64,000 nt of DNA from Tyto alba (lineage: Eukaryota; Chordata; Aves; Strigiformes; Tytonidae), in contig NW_024881313.1 in the NCBI RefSeq assembly GCF_018691265.1, positions 14,191,518-14,255,517 on the forward strand. The letters run 5' to 3'. The notes below the pieces were generated by a model, which saw nothing but the letters and a program-made list of their open reading frames with translations, did no database searches and had not been told where the DNA came from. This document shows positions 1-11,869 of this stretch, one piece after another (the stretch's first letter is position 1; each line of letters opens with the position of its first letter). A program made the position numbers and the translations under genes.

Positions 1-1312
1 TGAGCATGCTGTTTATGAGCAAAAATAGCAAAGTAGTTGTTCATCACATGCTTTAAAAAAGTGATAGCAATTTGGGTACCTCTAATCCAGTTGTTTAATC
101 CTTTTGTCACTTGTAGTTTCAGTTAATCCTTTACTGATGCATAATTATAACTTAAATTATTTCAAGCATCAGTACAAAGTCACTTTTATAATTAATCCCT
201 CACTATGTTGCACGAGAAGCAAAATGTGTAATACAGCCTGGCTGAACAGTTCCTGGGCTGATCTCCCCTATACTCAGGTGAAAGTGATCCTTTATGTAGA
301 AGATACAACTATATCAACAGACTATTGTTGTTTCTTACAAGACTGAAAGGCAGTATTGGAAAAGAAGTTGACATGTAATGAAACAGTCTTTCAAGGGATA
401 GAGTAATTCTTGATTAACAGAGTTGATCTTGACAGACCTTCAGTAACTAGCCTGCATAACGGTGACTGTATACCAGTGTTGAAATGATAGTTTGTAATGT
501 TGCTTGGTTGCAGCATGTTTTTATCTCATCTTTAGAAGGAAAATGCTGCAGTCCTCCACTTCTAAAATTACACTACTAAGTCTGGAAACGAAGCTGAAAT
601 CCTTTGTGAGATTTGGACTATTGTATCCAGATACATCTATGCTAAGACTAAGAGATAAAGCAGAATGTAGGTTCTGGCTGATGTGTTTGGAGGCAGGTGA
701 GAAGCAAAGCGGAGACAGGGCAGGAGTGATAATGTTTGCGCCTGCTGACTTGCTGTCCTGCCCACAATTAAGAAGAACAAAGCAATCCTTTTTCCTCAGA
801 ATTGATCACTGGAAGGTGTATTGCACCAAGATTTAAAAATAGTGCAGTCTGGTATTTTTATTTAAAACAAACAAACAAATTATTTTGGAAAGTGTTTAAA
901 TTGCCCAGATTCGTGAGCTCATTTGGTTTAAGAAAATCTTGCAAATAACTGGTACAAGACAATATTTTTGGTTTTTCTAATGTGTATGGAGTTGTTGCAG
1001 GCTCACAGGTACTGCTTTGCACCATATAGTTGTACACAAGCCATGGTGGGTCAGAGGACAGTAACTATGATTAAAACAAGTATTTAAATTTTTCAATTAG
1101 AAGTCACTTTTAGTGATCTAAGACACTAGGCTGAAATTGAACTATAGAGTAAGTGAGGTTAAGGTTATTGATATGAACCAAAAAGCAGTGTGACATGTTC
1201 ATGTTCTTTCTAAATTGATTGTGTATTGTGCAGTATATTTAGGTTTTAAAAATGCAAACGTCTGACACTGTTTATTTGTATGTTTTAATATACCTCTTTT
1301 TTTTCTCTACAG
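1..1312 (+). other. SEM1: SEM1 intron 2, 3' part
   Basis: This stretch precedes the SEM1 terminal exon and ends in its splice acceptor, so it is the 3' part of the last intron. I looked for the preceding exon, which encodes the acidic Trp/Asp-rich centre of SEM1 (DNWDDDNVEDDF-like), and it is not in any frame. The intron is therefore longer than 1.3 kb and begins outside the window. An open frame at 504-836 matches nothing I recognise and lacks acidic SEM1 residues, so I treat it as chance. The sequence is AT-rich with no recognised repeat. Confidence 0.88.
1291..1312 (+). promoter_or_regulatory. SEM1: SEM1 terminal-exon splice acceptor
   Basis: A long T/C tract (a run of T followed by CTCTACAG) ends in AG at 1311-1312, immediately before the SEM1 reading frame. 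It is a near-ideal vertebrate 3' splice site. An alternative AG two bases downstream (1313-1314) would break the frame. The first exon base, A1313, completes an arginine codon split by the intron (phase 2), which fits the Arg that precedes Ala-Glu-Leu in SEM1. Confidence 0.85.
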
Positions 1313-1355
1313 AGCTGAACTAGAAAAACATGGATACAAGATGGAAACCTCATAG
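1313..1355 (+). CDS. SEM1: SEM1/DSS1 26S proteasome subunit, C-terminal exon (partial)
   Basis: After the first base, which completes a split codon, the exon reads AELEKHGYKMETS and then TAG at 1353-1355. I recognise this as the C-terminus of SEM1 (DSS1, SHFM1), and as I recall it the 13 residues are identical to human. SEM1 is a roughly 70-residue acidic, mostly disordered protein. It is subunit Rpn15 of the 19S proteasome lid, binds the BRCA2 helical/OB-fold region during homologous recombination, and belongs to the TREX-2 mRNA-export complex. This exon supplies the C-terminal helix. The acidic Trp-containing binding segments are in upstream exons outside the window. The exon is too short to appear as an ORF and was found from its acceptor, reading frame and poly(A) signal. 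A processed pseudogene is unlikely because the intron-exon junction is intact. In mammals SEM1 neighbours DLX5/DLX6 and SLC25A13, which sets the context for the rest of the window. Confidence 0.95.
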
Positions 1356-1515
1356 TTTTTGCTGAATATGGAGTGGTTTAACATTGAACTGTGGATAGAC
1401 TATATTGAGAAAAGAAGAAAAGGTGGAAAATGAAAAGACACACTTAGTTCATTATCTGCTTGGATTTATTATTGTTTTGTATAAAAAATAAAGTTTTTAA
1501 TCTTAGCTTAGTCAA
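1356..1515 (+). other. SEM1: SEM1 3' UTR
   Basis: The sequence from the SEM1 stop codon to the expected cleavage point is about 150 bases, matching the very short SEM1 mRNA known in other vertebrates. The end is inferred as 15-25 bases beyond the AATAAA at 1487-1492. The downstream boundary was not observed directly. Confidence 0.8.
1487..1492 (+). terminator. SEM1: SEM1 polyadenylation signal AATAAA
   Basis: A canonical AATAAA lies 132 bases after the SEM1 stop, with T-rich sequence just beyond it. A second AATAAA at 1723-1728 could serve as a weaker distal site. Confidence 0.85.
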
Positions 1516-4500
1516 ACATTCAGCCTCTACTAAGCTGAGAGCTTCTATTTCAGTTCTGAAATGCCTTGTGTGACAGAATTCATGGACTTGCCTAGAATGC
1601 TACTTACAGTCTGGCAGGGGCTGATGCTATTGCACCAGCTGCCATCATGGGGAACAAAATAAGCGTAAGAATGAAGGCTGGGGAACATTTCTGCCATAGG
1701 GGATGTGGAGATGTCAAAAAGAAATAAAATACTCGTGTATTCCAGTTAAAATGCAGCAGAGGTAGAAGGGAGTTTTGGGGGGTGATAAAGCTTATTTTGC
1801 CTCAAGATTTTACTTCCTAATGCCTTGTTTCATTTTTGTTAGTAATTTCATGTGGGTGCCAGTTTGATAGACTCAAAAGATAAAACCCCTTTTAAAGTGC
1901 GTCTGGCAACAGCCGAAATCCAAACTCTCCAATCTTGTCCTGTCATTTCTCAAGCCTATTAAAGAGGAGACCTCTCTGGAGGTGAAAGGAGTTCTGTTCT
2001 CTGGCTTATTTAAGCCTATGAATCTCTGCTGAAATTGCCTCCAATTTGCCAGTTACAGCAGTTCATCTGTATCACACAAACATGCCTGCTGAGAACGGAA
2101 ATCAAACCTCCAACTCATTTCATGGAGGCAAACAAATAGTTGCCAGATAGATACAGCGGTAGTGACTGGATTCGATTACTCTCTAAACTAGAAAACAAGG
2201 TGGAAATTACAAAACCTATTACCAATTCCATGAATCCTCCCCAAAGGAGCTGTTAAAGCTGGTGTATGCGAAGACAGAGGGAGATACGGCGATCCTGGAA
2301 GTACAGGTCATGATTGCAAATTTTTAAAAATGTTTATTTTAGTAAAGGGGCAAATATAGCTATGTACTCATGGAATATGAATTAGCTGCTTGCTTTTTTG
2401 GCAGTTCACTGTAGAGAAGCAGAGATGTTATTTAAATTGAGCTTTCAGAATAAAGGTATTAGTTGACAGATGTGCAGTAATGGTATTAAAAGGTTTAACC
2501 TTGTTAACTAAATAACCGAGTATCTTATGTTATAATTGCATTTATTAATGCAAAATTCCAGGAAGCTTCCCTCTCCCTGAATATAGGTGGTTCTGTATTT
2601 ATGGTGGGGACAAGGTTCACTGTGACCCTTACTGCTTTCTGAAGATAGCTGTGTAAAGACAGACCTTCCATTGCCGTCTGAATGGTTCTGCAGAACTAAA
2701 TGTTTTGGATTGTCCAATTCTGTATTGATTGGGAAGAGAAAGGGAGGCCCTTTCAAGTACATTTGCTCTGTGCTCGAGTGACTTGTTTGGATTGAAATGT
2801 GTGGCTAATGTGTGGTTTACGCAGCCCGACTCAGTAGATTAAAGTCCTGGAGTTCATATTTTGACAACATGAAAAGTCTGTGTATTGAGTGGTAAATACC
2901 AGTGCAAACATCCTCGAGTTAGCGTTGGGAGTTTTAAGAAAAAAGCATGTTCGGTAAAGTTCTGGGTTTGCTGCTGGTGTTACTACACATCAGTATTGGA
3001 AGTTGAATAATGAGACTGACCAAAAGAAGATGATAGAATTATGGAGGTGTCTGGTGCAATCTTTGGATAGGGACAGCTGATTTCTATTGCAGGATTCTGG
3101 AAATCTGGCTAAAGCAGCCCTGTCCCATCAATTGCTATCAGCAGGAGGAAACCATGGAGGTGGAAAAGCATCTTTGCCTTAAGAAATCTTAGCTTTTGCT
3201 GAGCCACAGTTGTCTTATATAAATATATCTTTTTCTGCTTTCTTCACAAAAGCAGAATTGGAAGGGAAGGCTAGGCTGAGGCAGGCTGGTGGCTCTGCAC
3301 TCTTGCAGGAATAACCTTCAGCTGCTAGGACGTGACCCAAAATCCCCGGCTGGGGGAAAAAAGCAGTCTGCTTTGCAGGTCAGTTTGATGGTACAGTCTG
3401 TATAATGCTGTCTGCAGAAGAGAATTTGTTGCAAATGAATAAACAAGGACTCGTGCAAAGTGGTACAAGAATGTAGCTTATTGCAAAATCAAGCATTTCA
3501 TGGAGGCTAATGGCGCATATAAATACCACAATTCTTAATTTTTTTGCACTCAGGTTTATTGTGTGGTCTCATGGTTCCTCTTATTTTAACCTTACTAGTA
3601 TAAAAATGACTTGGGAACCTTTTTCCTTCAGACTGTCTGTTTTGTTTCTTTCTAAACATTTTTAAACCCAGCTGGTTTTGAGACAAGCTACGCTTTTTTG
3701 CCCATTTTTGTTCACCTTTCACGGCTTTGGTGTTCTAGAGAGAAGTTGAGGTGGTTGTCCAGGATGTCACTGTAGCAATTAACCCTAATTTACCTGCCTG
3801 TAAAGCTTTAAAAGGAAATAATCTTCCCCTGTGCTTGGAGGCTTGAGTTTTTCAGATTGGCCTTGCTGGGAGAGGTTTTCTTTGGAGGTCTTTCCTGGAG
3901 ATGTTCCAGCAATCCCTGTTAGCTGAGGAATGCATGAAGTGCGGGAGATAGGAATGCTTTGGTCAGGGGGGGTGAGGGAGAGAAGGCAGGGATTTGGGAA
4001 GGAGGATCTGCAGCCTGGCAAGGGTGAGAATGTGGTGGAGAGAGGAAAGTTTGGCAAAGATGTGAGCGCAGGAGAGGTTAGGCTTTCCAGTTAAGAAAGT
4101 AGGAAAACACACGGAGGTGTGCGGTGGGGGTGGAGGGTGACTGTTGTCTGGGTTTGGGCTTCTTGGATAGTCTCTGTTCCCTGTTTTGGGGAGGAGATTA
4201 AGGTCACGAGGCAGTTGACGTTGGCCTGTGTTTGGGGACCTAACCTCCTGGGCTGAGCTGTGCGATGCTTGCGGGCGGTGCCGTCAGTGCAGGGTTGTTT
4301 GAGCCATGGCAGCGTGCGCCGCATGCCTCCACGGCTGCAGCTCTCCTCTGTGTGAAGTTGGAGGTGGCGTTTTGCAACGTGGGGAAGGTTAACTCTCTCT
4401 GGCTTAGATGCTGAGGATGGCCCAAGGGAAAGCACTGCTCAGCTAACTGGGGAAAAGCTCTGCAGGGTCCATGACTGCTAATGAGTTCCAGGCTCTCACT

Positions 4501-5719
4501 TTACCTTCATCCTCAAGAAATAATACGTACGTAAGAAATGCAAAGTCACAGATGAGCATGCAAAATGGTGAGCAGTCAGAATTAAGACTCTCTAGAAAGC
4601 TTTCAGTTCAGCTCTTTTTGTCTCAGAAAGGCGCTGTTTTCCCATTGGGTCCTTGCCTCCCACTTAGTTTGCACAGCAGCACAACTGGTTTCCCTAGGTA
4701 CTTTCCGCTCCTGGGTCACAGCATGTCCTGTTCCCCATGTATTGTGCTGTGTCCAGGCCGTGTTGTACAGAACGAGTAAGTTTGGGTCTCCGTATCACAG
4801 CAGTCTGTGTGTTTTGCAAATGCTCTAATACATTTTCCACCATTCCTGGGAGACAGAGAAGTGTTTTCCCCTCTTTGAAGTGTACACTAATTTTAAGTGC
4901 TTGGTGTGAGACCCCAGGACCTCATGGTTCACTGGATTCGGTAGTATGTAAAATACTCTGCACGTTTGAATGTTTCTTTAGCTTCAGTTACTGCTGTGCA
5001 TATTCAGCATTTCTGCCGATCAGGATTTATGGGGTATCAAGTCAGCCACCCAGAAAAGGAGGAACATGCATTACAACCTTTTCAGCTTTTGTAAGGAATG
5101 AGGCAAGGACTCCACAGGTCGCTACCTTCCCCTGCTAGCTTTTTTCTTGAACATTATTTTTTCTTATCCTGTTTTTTCTTGAACACTAACAAGGACTAAT
5201 AAGTCCCCTGAGAGAGGGAGGGAGTATAGGAAAATATCATAAAATTAAAGACCATGAGAATACATATGTGTGGAAAAAGGAATTTATATTGCACAGAGTT
5301 ACAGTTCCAGCATTTCTTATCTTTTAAGTGTCTGACTTTACAGGCCTAATAATAATCTTTTAATGCAGGTATGATTTTGTGTTTGCATAATAATACAGCT
5401 AAAATTGATTTAATTCCAAGGCATGCAGGGAAATTAGAAGATTGATGCCCAGAAAGTTTATGTGATGGAATTTTACTACAGAATGAATGTTATGTAACAT
5501 TTCAAACACACCGAGATCCTTCAAGATGAAGTGTGTGATATAAATGTAAAATATTTGCAAACTATAATTTAGCAAGCGTTTAAAAATCACAGTCAGTATT
5601 CCAACCTCTTACATGCGGTGGGTGAGATCCTTTGTCAACTGAGAGCTAAGGGCAGTGAATGTGAGATTCATTAAGTAATTATATAGGAACATTAATTTCA
5701 AATTAATTTCAACAGTTGT
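1516..5719. other. SEM1 downstream flank, no gene seen
   Basis: No exon, RNA gene or confident repeat is visible. A second AATAAA (1723-1728) may be an alternative SEM1 poly(A) site. Bases 4230-4400 are locally GC-rich with about ten CpGs and short minus-strand open frames that match nothing I know. The rest is unremarkable AT-leaning intergenic sequence. Downstream-extended SEM1 isoforms exist in human annotation, but I could not identify such exons here. Confidence 0.6.
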
Positions 5720-6130
5720 CTTAGGCATTAGCAACCAAATTAGGAGACCAAAGGCAAACAGTAATGCGGTTTAATACTTTTTAAAAACGAAGGCATTTGA
5801 AGTGATTTACATAAATCGGATGATAAGCCCTCATTTAATGGGCTTCCAAGTGCTGCCGGCCTCCCCTTCCCGTTCACCTTTGCACGTTTCCAGGATGTGG
5901 CCGTGCTCCGCATCTCCCTGACTCTCTCATTACATTGTGCTTTTCTAAATCCTTCCCACGTTGGCTTCATAAAAAACAGTCAGACTTTCTGGAATTTGTT
6001 AGCGTGAGCTGGAATCCTTTAATGCTCTGAGTCTGCAGTGCTGGGAGGCATGGGAAAGGAACGGAGCCACCATTGACAAGGCCCCCAGGAAAATAAATTA
6101 TAGAGAGTAAAAAAAGCAGATTAGGGTATT
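5720..6130. promoter_or_regulatory. Candidate conserved non-coding element 1
   Basis: This compact repeat-free block has an AT-rich core (5765-5850, with TTTAATAC and ATTTACATAAAT motifs) followed by a CpG-containing stretch and another AT-rich part near 6090. Such mosaic texture is typical of vertebrate developmental enhancers. It lies 4.4 kb beyond SEM1 in the expected DLX5/6 regulatory desert. The call rests on texture and position only. Conservation was not measured. Confidence 0.3.
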
Positions 6131-7056
6131 GGGGGATGCTTGCCTACAGGCAGGGCAGGGAGATGAAAACCAGTCCATCAGCAAGTGAATGGGTCGCATG
6201 TAATGGATAATGACCAGCCCTTTTCATCTTTTTTTGCAGTGAGCTCAAGGCTCTTAATGAAAGGGAACAGGGACTGGTCTGGATTCACATTGCACCTGAT
6301 GGAGGGGCGGCAGCTCGCTGACTCACCCAGGATGGGAAACCAACCCTGCCAATAGTCCAGTTACCAGCCTTGGGTTCCTCCTGCCATGAGCAAAATAAAA
6401 GCACTTCCTTCCTGAGGGAACTGGTCTGTGAGATGTAAAAGGCAAGATAGGGCAGCTGGGGAAGGTGGGTGGGGGTTGTGTTGCCCTTTCTTGTGCTATT
6501 GGTTTGCAGTGTCCAAATAGGATGCGGTAGAACTGTACAATGCAAGCCTCTAATGGCCATAAAGATTAAAAGGATGAATTGCCCAAGTCACAGGGCTGTT
6601 CAGTGATACTGTCAAGATGGCAGTAATGTTGGGACCTTGCTTTTTAAGAGTTGGATGATGAACTGATGCTCTGCAGCTGCTTCTCCCTCTGGGAAAGCAT
6701 TGGGATGGCTGGGTGGCATCAGCAAATCCAGAAAACAAAGGTGCAATGATTCTGTTTGTGCTCAGCTCAGTACTGCTTTCTTATGCAAAAGAGAACTGGT
6801 TGAGGTCAGAAATGCACAAAGAGGCGTAAGCTTTAGCAGAAGAGTTTGATCAATCTCATTCTGAAGTATTTAAGATGACAGCTTTCCTCCTCCCTTCCCA
6901 AGCTGTCTGTTATGTCCTTCATGCAGGTGAGTGTGAGCTGGTGCTTAAACTGGCAGAGCTGAGACCCAAGAACATTTTCTTGGCCTGCAGTTCGCCATGA
7001 AGGAAGATCCCAGCAGGACAGGACAAAAAGGAAACCGTGACAGCAAGAGGCCAGAT

Positions 7057-7110
7057 AAAAAAAAAAAAAAAAAAACAAAACCCAAACCAAAAACAAAACA
7101 AACCAAAACC
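7057..7110. repeat. A-rich simple repeat
   Basis: Nineteen consecutive A residues (7057-7075) are followed by degenerate (CAAAA)/(CCAAA) units up to 7110. On the other strand this produces spurious Phe-rich open frames. Confidence 0.9.
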
Positions 7111-7330
7111 TTTTCTACCTGAAGGTTAAAATAGGAAAGGTTGAAAATCACTCCTGAGCAGAAAGCAGCATCTGAGAGTGCATGTGAGCGCATCACATGG
7201 CACTACTGTTGAATCACTATAAAGAGGGATTCACTCCAAATTATACACATTAAACGGCAAGACCTCTAATGCAACCAAGTAGCGTAAATGGATTCATTAT
7301 AAGACTATTGCTTTAGTGGTGTTATAGTGC

Positions 7331-7366
7331 CTTTTTTTTTTTCTGGGGGGTTGGGGGGGGTGGGGG
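7331..7366. repeat. T-tract followed by G-runs (quadruplex-prone)
   Basis: A T-tract leads into G-runs of 6, 8 and 5 bases at 7345-7350, 7353-7360 and 7362-7366, separated by TT and T. Splitting the 8-base run gives four G-tracts, enough for an intramolecular G-quadruplex on the plus strand. Confidence 0.7.
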
Positions 7367-7644
7367 TATATTAAAACTGCAGAGGGTACAGTACAAAGCA
7401 GACCTCATCCCACAGGTTTGAGCTTGGTTCTCTGTCTCTCCCACCTCCTGAGCACTCAGTGCTGCAACCAGGTGTGGCTCCTGGGCCTCTTCAGAGCCAG
7501 GTTCTGGCTGCAGCTGATCCCTGGTACCACAGAAGAGAAATGGGCTGTGCAGGTGTGGCAGCAAGAAGGGTGCTACTGCTTGTTGTCTACTGGGAGCCCT
7601 GGCTTCAGCCTAGGAACATGATTTTCTCCCAGACTCTGACTTGA

Positions 7645-7740
7645 CATTTCACAGATGAAGCATTAAATGCTAAAAAGTTTAAGGGATTTCATAAAAATGT
7701 GCGTTGGATTCTGTTCCTTGCTCGGCTACTCTGTGATCAA
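7645..7740 (-). mobile_element. Possible MIR/L2-like SINE trace
   Basis: The segment starting near 'TTTCACAGATGAAG' and continuing through 'AGTTTAAGGGATTT' to 'CTCGGCTACTCTGTGA' follows the order of the reverse complement of the MIR core. Divergence is high and the call is tentative. Confidence 0.3.
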
Positions 7741-8459
7741 TGTCCATTAGAGGAAAGAACCAAATACTGTTTCAGTCTGTGAGCACAGGTAAGATTACAT
7801 TTGTACTCTGTGTCTTCCCCAGGATGTCATTTCTAGGCATTACTAGGCTGAAGCTTGCTTTGTTAGAGACTGTCTGTTCCCCTTTGTTGGAGCTTGTTGT
7901 CTGTACTATAAAGAGGGTCTGGCATGGGGCAAGCCTTAGAGGCACTACAGCAGTTAAAAGAATAATTATAAAACCAATGGGTAGAGATTTGATTGCAGTT
8001 TGATAGAGCTGCAGAAACTGTGTGACTCATCTTAAATAGAATATATATATTGCAGTTATAAATAGGCTCCTTTTTCTTTGTGGTTGCAATGACATATTTA
8101 GAAATTGCTGTTCTTTTTAAAAATAACTTTGATGTTACACAGATATCTGGGGCTTGCAGGCTATATTGTTTATTGAGAAAACACACACTTCAGCAGTAGC
8201 TTTTGGTCACACCCAGGCATGCATGGTGCTTTTACAAACACAGCATCAGACATGGCCCCCATGCCCTGAGACTCAGTGAGACAGAAACAACGCACAGGAT
8301 ACACTGCAAGAGATGATGGAGTGGATTGTGATGGCCGTTGGTAAAACAGCACAAATAATGGATGTTTGTGGGCAGGCAGAAGGAGGGAGAGTGTCCTAAG
8401 TGAAGAGGTTAGGGTGAAGCAAGGGACACCCTGGTTCAGCTTCAGTGGATAAAATGGAC

Positions 8460-8860
8460 TGGATCCAGGTTGCTTCTAGATTGAAAAGGCTAATATGAAA
8501 CGAGCTCTCTTCCTAGCTTGAAGAACAGCAAACGTGAAAGGCATAGGGAATTTGATCAATTTGTTTCATCTAAGGTTGAGTGGTGATCTGATCATCTCAA
8601 GTTCCTTTATGGAGAAGAAAATTGTCCCATAAGGAGATGGCTTTTTAACCTTACAATAAAGGCAGAGTAAGACTGAGAGATTGGAAGCCCAACTTAGACA
8701 AATTCAGGCTGCACATTTTTACAGAATGTTCTGAATTGAGCCACAGAGAGATTTTTCTCTCTCAGATGGAGTGGTCTGTCTACTGTGGAGCTGGTAATCA
8801 AGATTAGGCTTCTTCCTGATGCTTTGTGATGGCTGAGCAAGAAGGGGTAGGTGTGGTGCA
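8460..8860 (+). mobile_element. CR1-L3-type LINE, old 3' remnant
   Basis: The stretch follows the 3' region of the ancient amniote L3/CR1-L3 LINE in order: 'GTGATCTGATCATCTCAAG', 'GGAGATGGCTTTTTAA', 'GATTGGAAGCCCAACTTAG', 'ACAAATTCAGGCTGCACA', and 'AATCAAGATTAGGCTTC'. These correspond to blocks I know from memory of that family. It is heavily diverged, lacks coding capacity and predates the CR1 tails elsewhere in the window. The 5' boundary is uncertain and could be near 8560. Confidence 0.62.
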
Positions 8861-11800
8861 GAAATGGCAGTATGGAAATACGGACATGATAAAGGGGATA
8901 AATGCAGATGAGTGTTTCAGTCCTCGCTCACCATAGCTTTCCTGTTCTCCTTCTGCTCAGCGCTGCAGTGATTTTTGCCATGTATTAATGGTATGCAACA
9001 TGAGTTTGTGTTGTACCATGTCTAAGCTCTTCCATGCCAGAAGGCACTAAATCAGGCAGTCTGCCTCCCAGGTCCTTATCTCCTCCTGCTTTATCTACAT
9101 TGATGTCAAAGGGTGTTTATCAGTTTCACACTGGTGTGCGGTCAGAACCTGAAGCCTGAGAACATGGAGTAAAAATGGTCTGCAGCCATGGACTTGAGGA
9201 AGCACCACAGGGTTGTTTGTGGTGTGAATGGAGCTGCTCCCTGGGCACCACTGGGCTACTGGGTTGTTCTGTGTCTAAGGAAGGTGCATGGGTCTCCTTT
9301 CAGTCCTCCTTCAGAAGACTGCAAGGGCAGAGATTTAAATGCAACGTCTTAACTAGATTAAAACTCCTTACAAACTTTCAATATACTGAGCAAGGTGTAC
9401 AAATTCTCAAATATTTGATGTTTCCAAGGAGCACTGGTTGGAGTCCAGTGGCTGGAGTCCATCTTGTTGGAACAGTGTTGTGAGCTTCAATTCTGTAAAT
9501 TGGGAACGTAGAAGTGATTTTTCCCCTAGGAAGTCATTTTAGCAAGAGCATTCAGAGACCTTCCTCTTTGGTTTTGCTGAAGCCACTTCCAGTATGTGGA
9601 AGAGTCTCATGCTGGTCTCACCTTTGCCATTTCCACAACGGTTTTGAAAATGGGAGAAAGGGACAGGGAAGAACAACAGAACTGACTCAGGAGATTTCCC
9701 ACAGCAAGAAATGTAAATTTTCTGTGTATTGACAAGGTAGCTCAGAGGTAAGTGACACAGTACAAAACCACCTTAATACAGTGAAGGTTCTGCATGTCTG
9801 AAGAGCAGCTGTAAGAGGTTGGACCAGAGGCTCTGGGAGCGGCATCTCTACAGCCAAAGCTTCTTGTCAGAGGCATGCCATTAGCACTGCTGGCAGGTAG
9901 ACACCAGTGTCCTGTTTTGAGCCAGGAAATGATCTTGAAGGAGCATTTTTGCCTTCATGGGAGAATGTTTCCATGGTGCAAGCTGGTGACTTTTATAGCT
10001 ACAATGAACGACAAGCAACAGTGATCATCCGAGGCACTTCAGCATCAGCTCTGGAGTGAGTACCGTTAATCGTCACCACTGATTGCTCTTACTGAGACTT
10101 CAAGTGATTGGAGAAACTGCCCGATATTCATGAAAGGAGTTGAACCTCTTCAACCTACTGCTGGAAAATGTTGAAAACAAATATATGGTTAGTTTGGGAG
10201 GGGATGGGGTAAGTCAAATATTGCATTAGTGGGTTTAGAAAAACATATGAGGAAAGAAAAAATGTGAAATGCAAAAGAGGTAAAAGCCCCAATAGCCACT
10301 GAGTTGAATTGGATAAGAAATGTTGAATTCAGGCTGGGACCACCTCAGAGGCAAAGGATCTGACATTCCTCAGGGAGATATGTGTTGCATCAGGATGAAT
10401 GCTTGTGCCCAACCCCCACGCCTGAGTGCTGTATGTGTTTTGCCAGTGTCTGGTATGCACAGCTGCACTGGGGCCTGGGCTGTACCTCTTTGTCTATATG
10501 TCAACGTATCTGTTTTACAAAGTGATGGCGAGCTCCCAGGTGGACGTCCTCTGGGGAGAAACCTTCCCCTGGATAGATGCTCCTCTTGCAGGAAGATGTT
10601 CTGATTTTACTTACTTTGAAATGTTGGAAGTAGTTGCTGGTTTTCCAAGGACACCTCATCATGCAAGCCATTGGGCATCCCCAGCTGGGCACACCCTGTG
10701 GCACTAGCCAGAATATCTCTGAACAGAAATTTTTATTTTTCAGAAAATATTTAGTTCCTGGAGCCAAGAATCTCTGTGGGAATCTACGATGTTGAGCCAC
10801 ACATTTCAGATCTGAGATGAGGGTAAACATGGAGGTTAGCAGGAGACTGTATGAGGGCTACTGGCAACTTCTTAGCCCAAGGCAGGGAGCAGCTGGGTTG
10901 GCAGAGGTCCCCTTTCACTTCCCTACCTACCACCCATCAGTGGAGGACCTGTGCCTGGGGTCTAGGGGTGGCAGCCAGACCCACCAGTAATTTGCCAGGC
11001 AGGATCTTTCGCTCCGTCATTTGTCATGCAGAATTTCAGCAGCTCCTGGGTCTATGCTGAGGAAATGGTAATAAATTAAAATTCCATTTTTTGAGGGAAT
11101 CCCACACCACCTACTCAAGAATATTTCTGCTATTTTAAGGAATTCACAGTCTGAGACCCTGTTGGTCATTTTTATCTGGTAAAGTTTGTTTCATTTATGG
11201 CAGTGTAGTTCTCACTGTTTTCAATCACCCAACACGTATATATCTGAAATTTGTATCTTCACATAAAAGATACCTCATTTTTCGCTTTCCCCTGACAAAA
11301 CAGTCTTACTCTGATTGCCAGAGCTGTCTTTTAACAGGTTTACAGACCACAGGAGAGCTTTGACCTTAGTACAACCCCTACCTTCCGTGGGACTCAACCC
11401 AGATGGGTCTGTATTTTGTTACATCTCCTGTGGACCCTACATCCTCCAATCTGCCATCTGTCCTTCCACTTTGGTCAGGGGATTTAGTAGATGTAGTCAC
11501 CCACAGATTTTTCACTTCTAGTGTGCAGGGTTAAAAACTATCTTCTGCTCAGAAATGGGGCAAATTACGTGGAGGGGTATCAGGCCAGAGGAAGGGACAT
11601 GGACCCCTGGGACACCAAACAACCAAGGGGAACCACAGGCTCCTCTCAGCTGCCACTTTGGAGGGGGCAAAGGTGGTGGGGTGGGAAGAAGAGTGTACGT
11701 TGCCTTCTCAGTGGGGTCAGCGCTATGACAACACAGTACGCTGTTTTCAAGATTCCACTTAACTACTACCACTGGCACTCTTATAATTAGCAAATAAGTG

Positions 11801-11869
11801 AATCACATGCTATTAATGATCACTATAAGACTTTCCTATTAAAGTGGTCTTTCATGTTATCGGAGGCCA
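8861..11869. other. Intergenic, nothing recognised
   Basis: Three kilobases of mixed composition with no exon-like frame, RNA gene or recognisable repeat. Short open frames at 9.2-9.7 kb, 10.3-10.8 kb and 11.5-11.8 kb overlap on both strands and have no known similarity. Confidence 0.55.

Larger units (their letters stand above)
6131..8459. other. Intergenic, low-complexity tracts, no gene
   Basis: No coding sequence is recognised. The stretch holds an A-rich tract (7057-7110), a T-tract joined to G-runs (7331-7366) and a faint MIR-like fragment (7645-7740), each listed separately. Short open frames around 7.4-7.6 kb and 7.9-8.2 kb are on both strands and look random. Confidence 0.6.

Noticed and set aside
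504..836. 110-codon open frame in the SEM1 intron as a possible upstream exon
   Set aside because: Lacks the acidic Trp/Asp sequence of SEM1 and has no matching phase-2 donor.
6319..8029. Scattered perfect AP-1 sites TGACTCA (for example near 6319 and 8023)
   Set aside because: Around eight such 7-mers are expected by chance in 64 kb, so isolated sites were not annotated.
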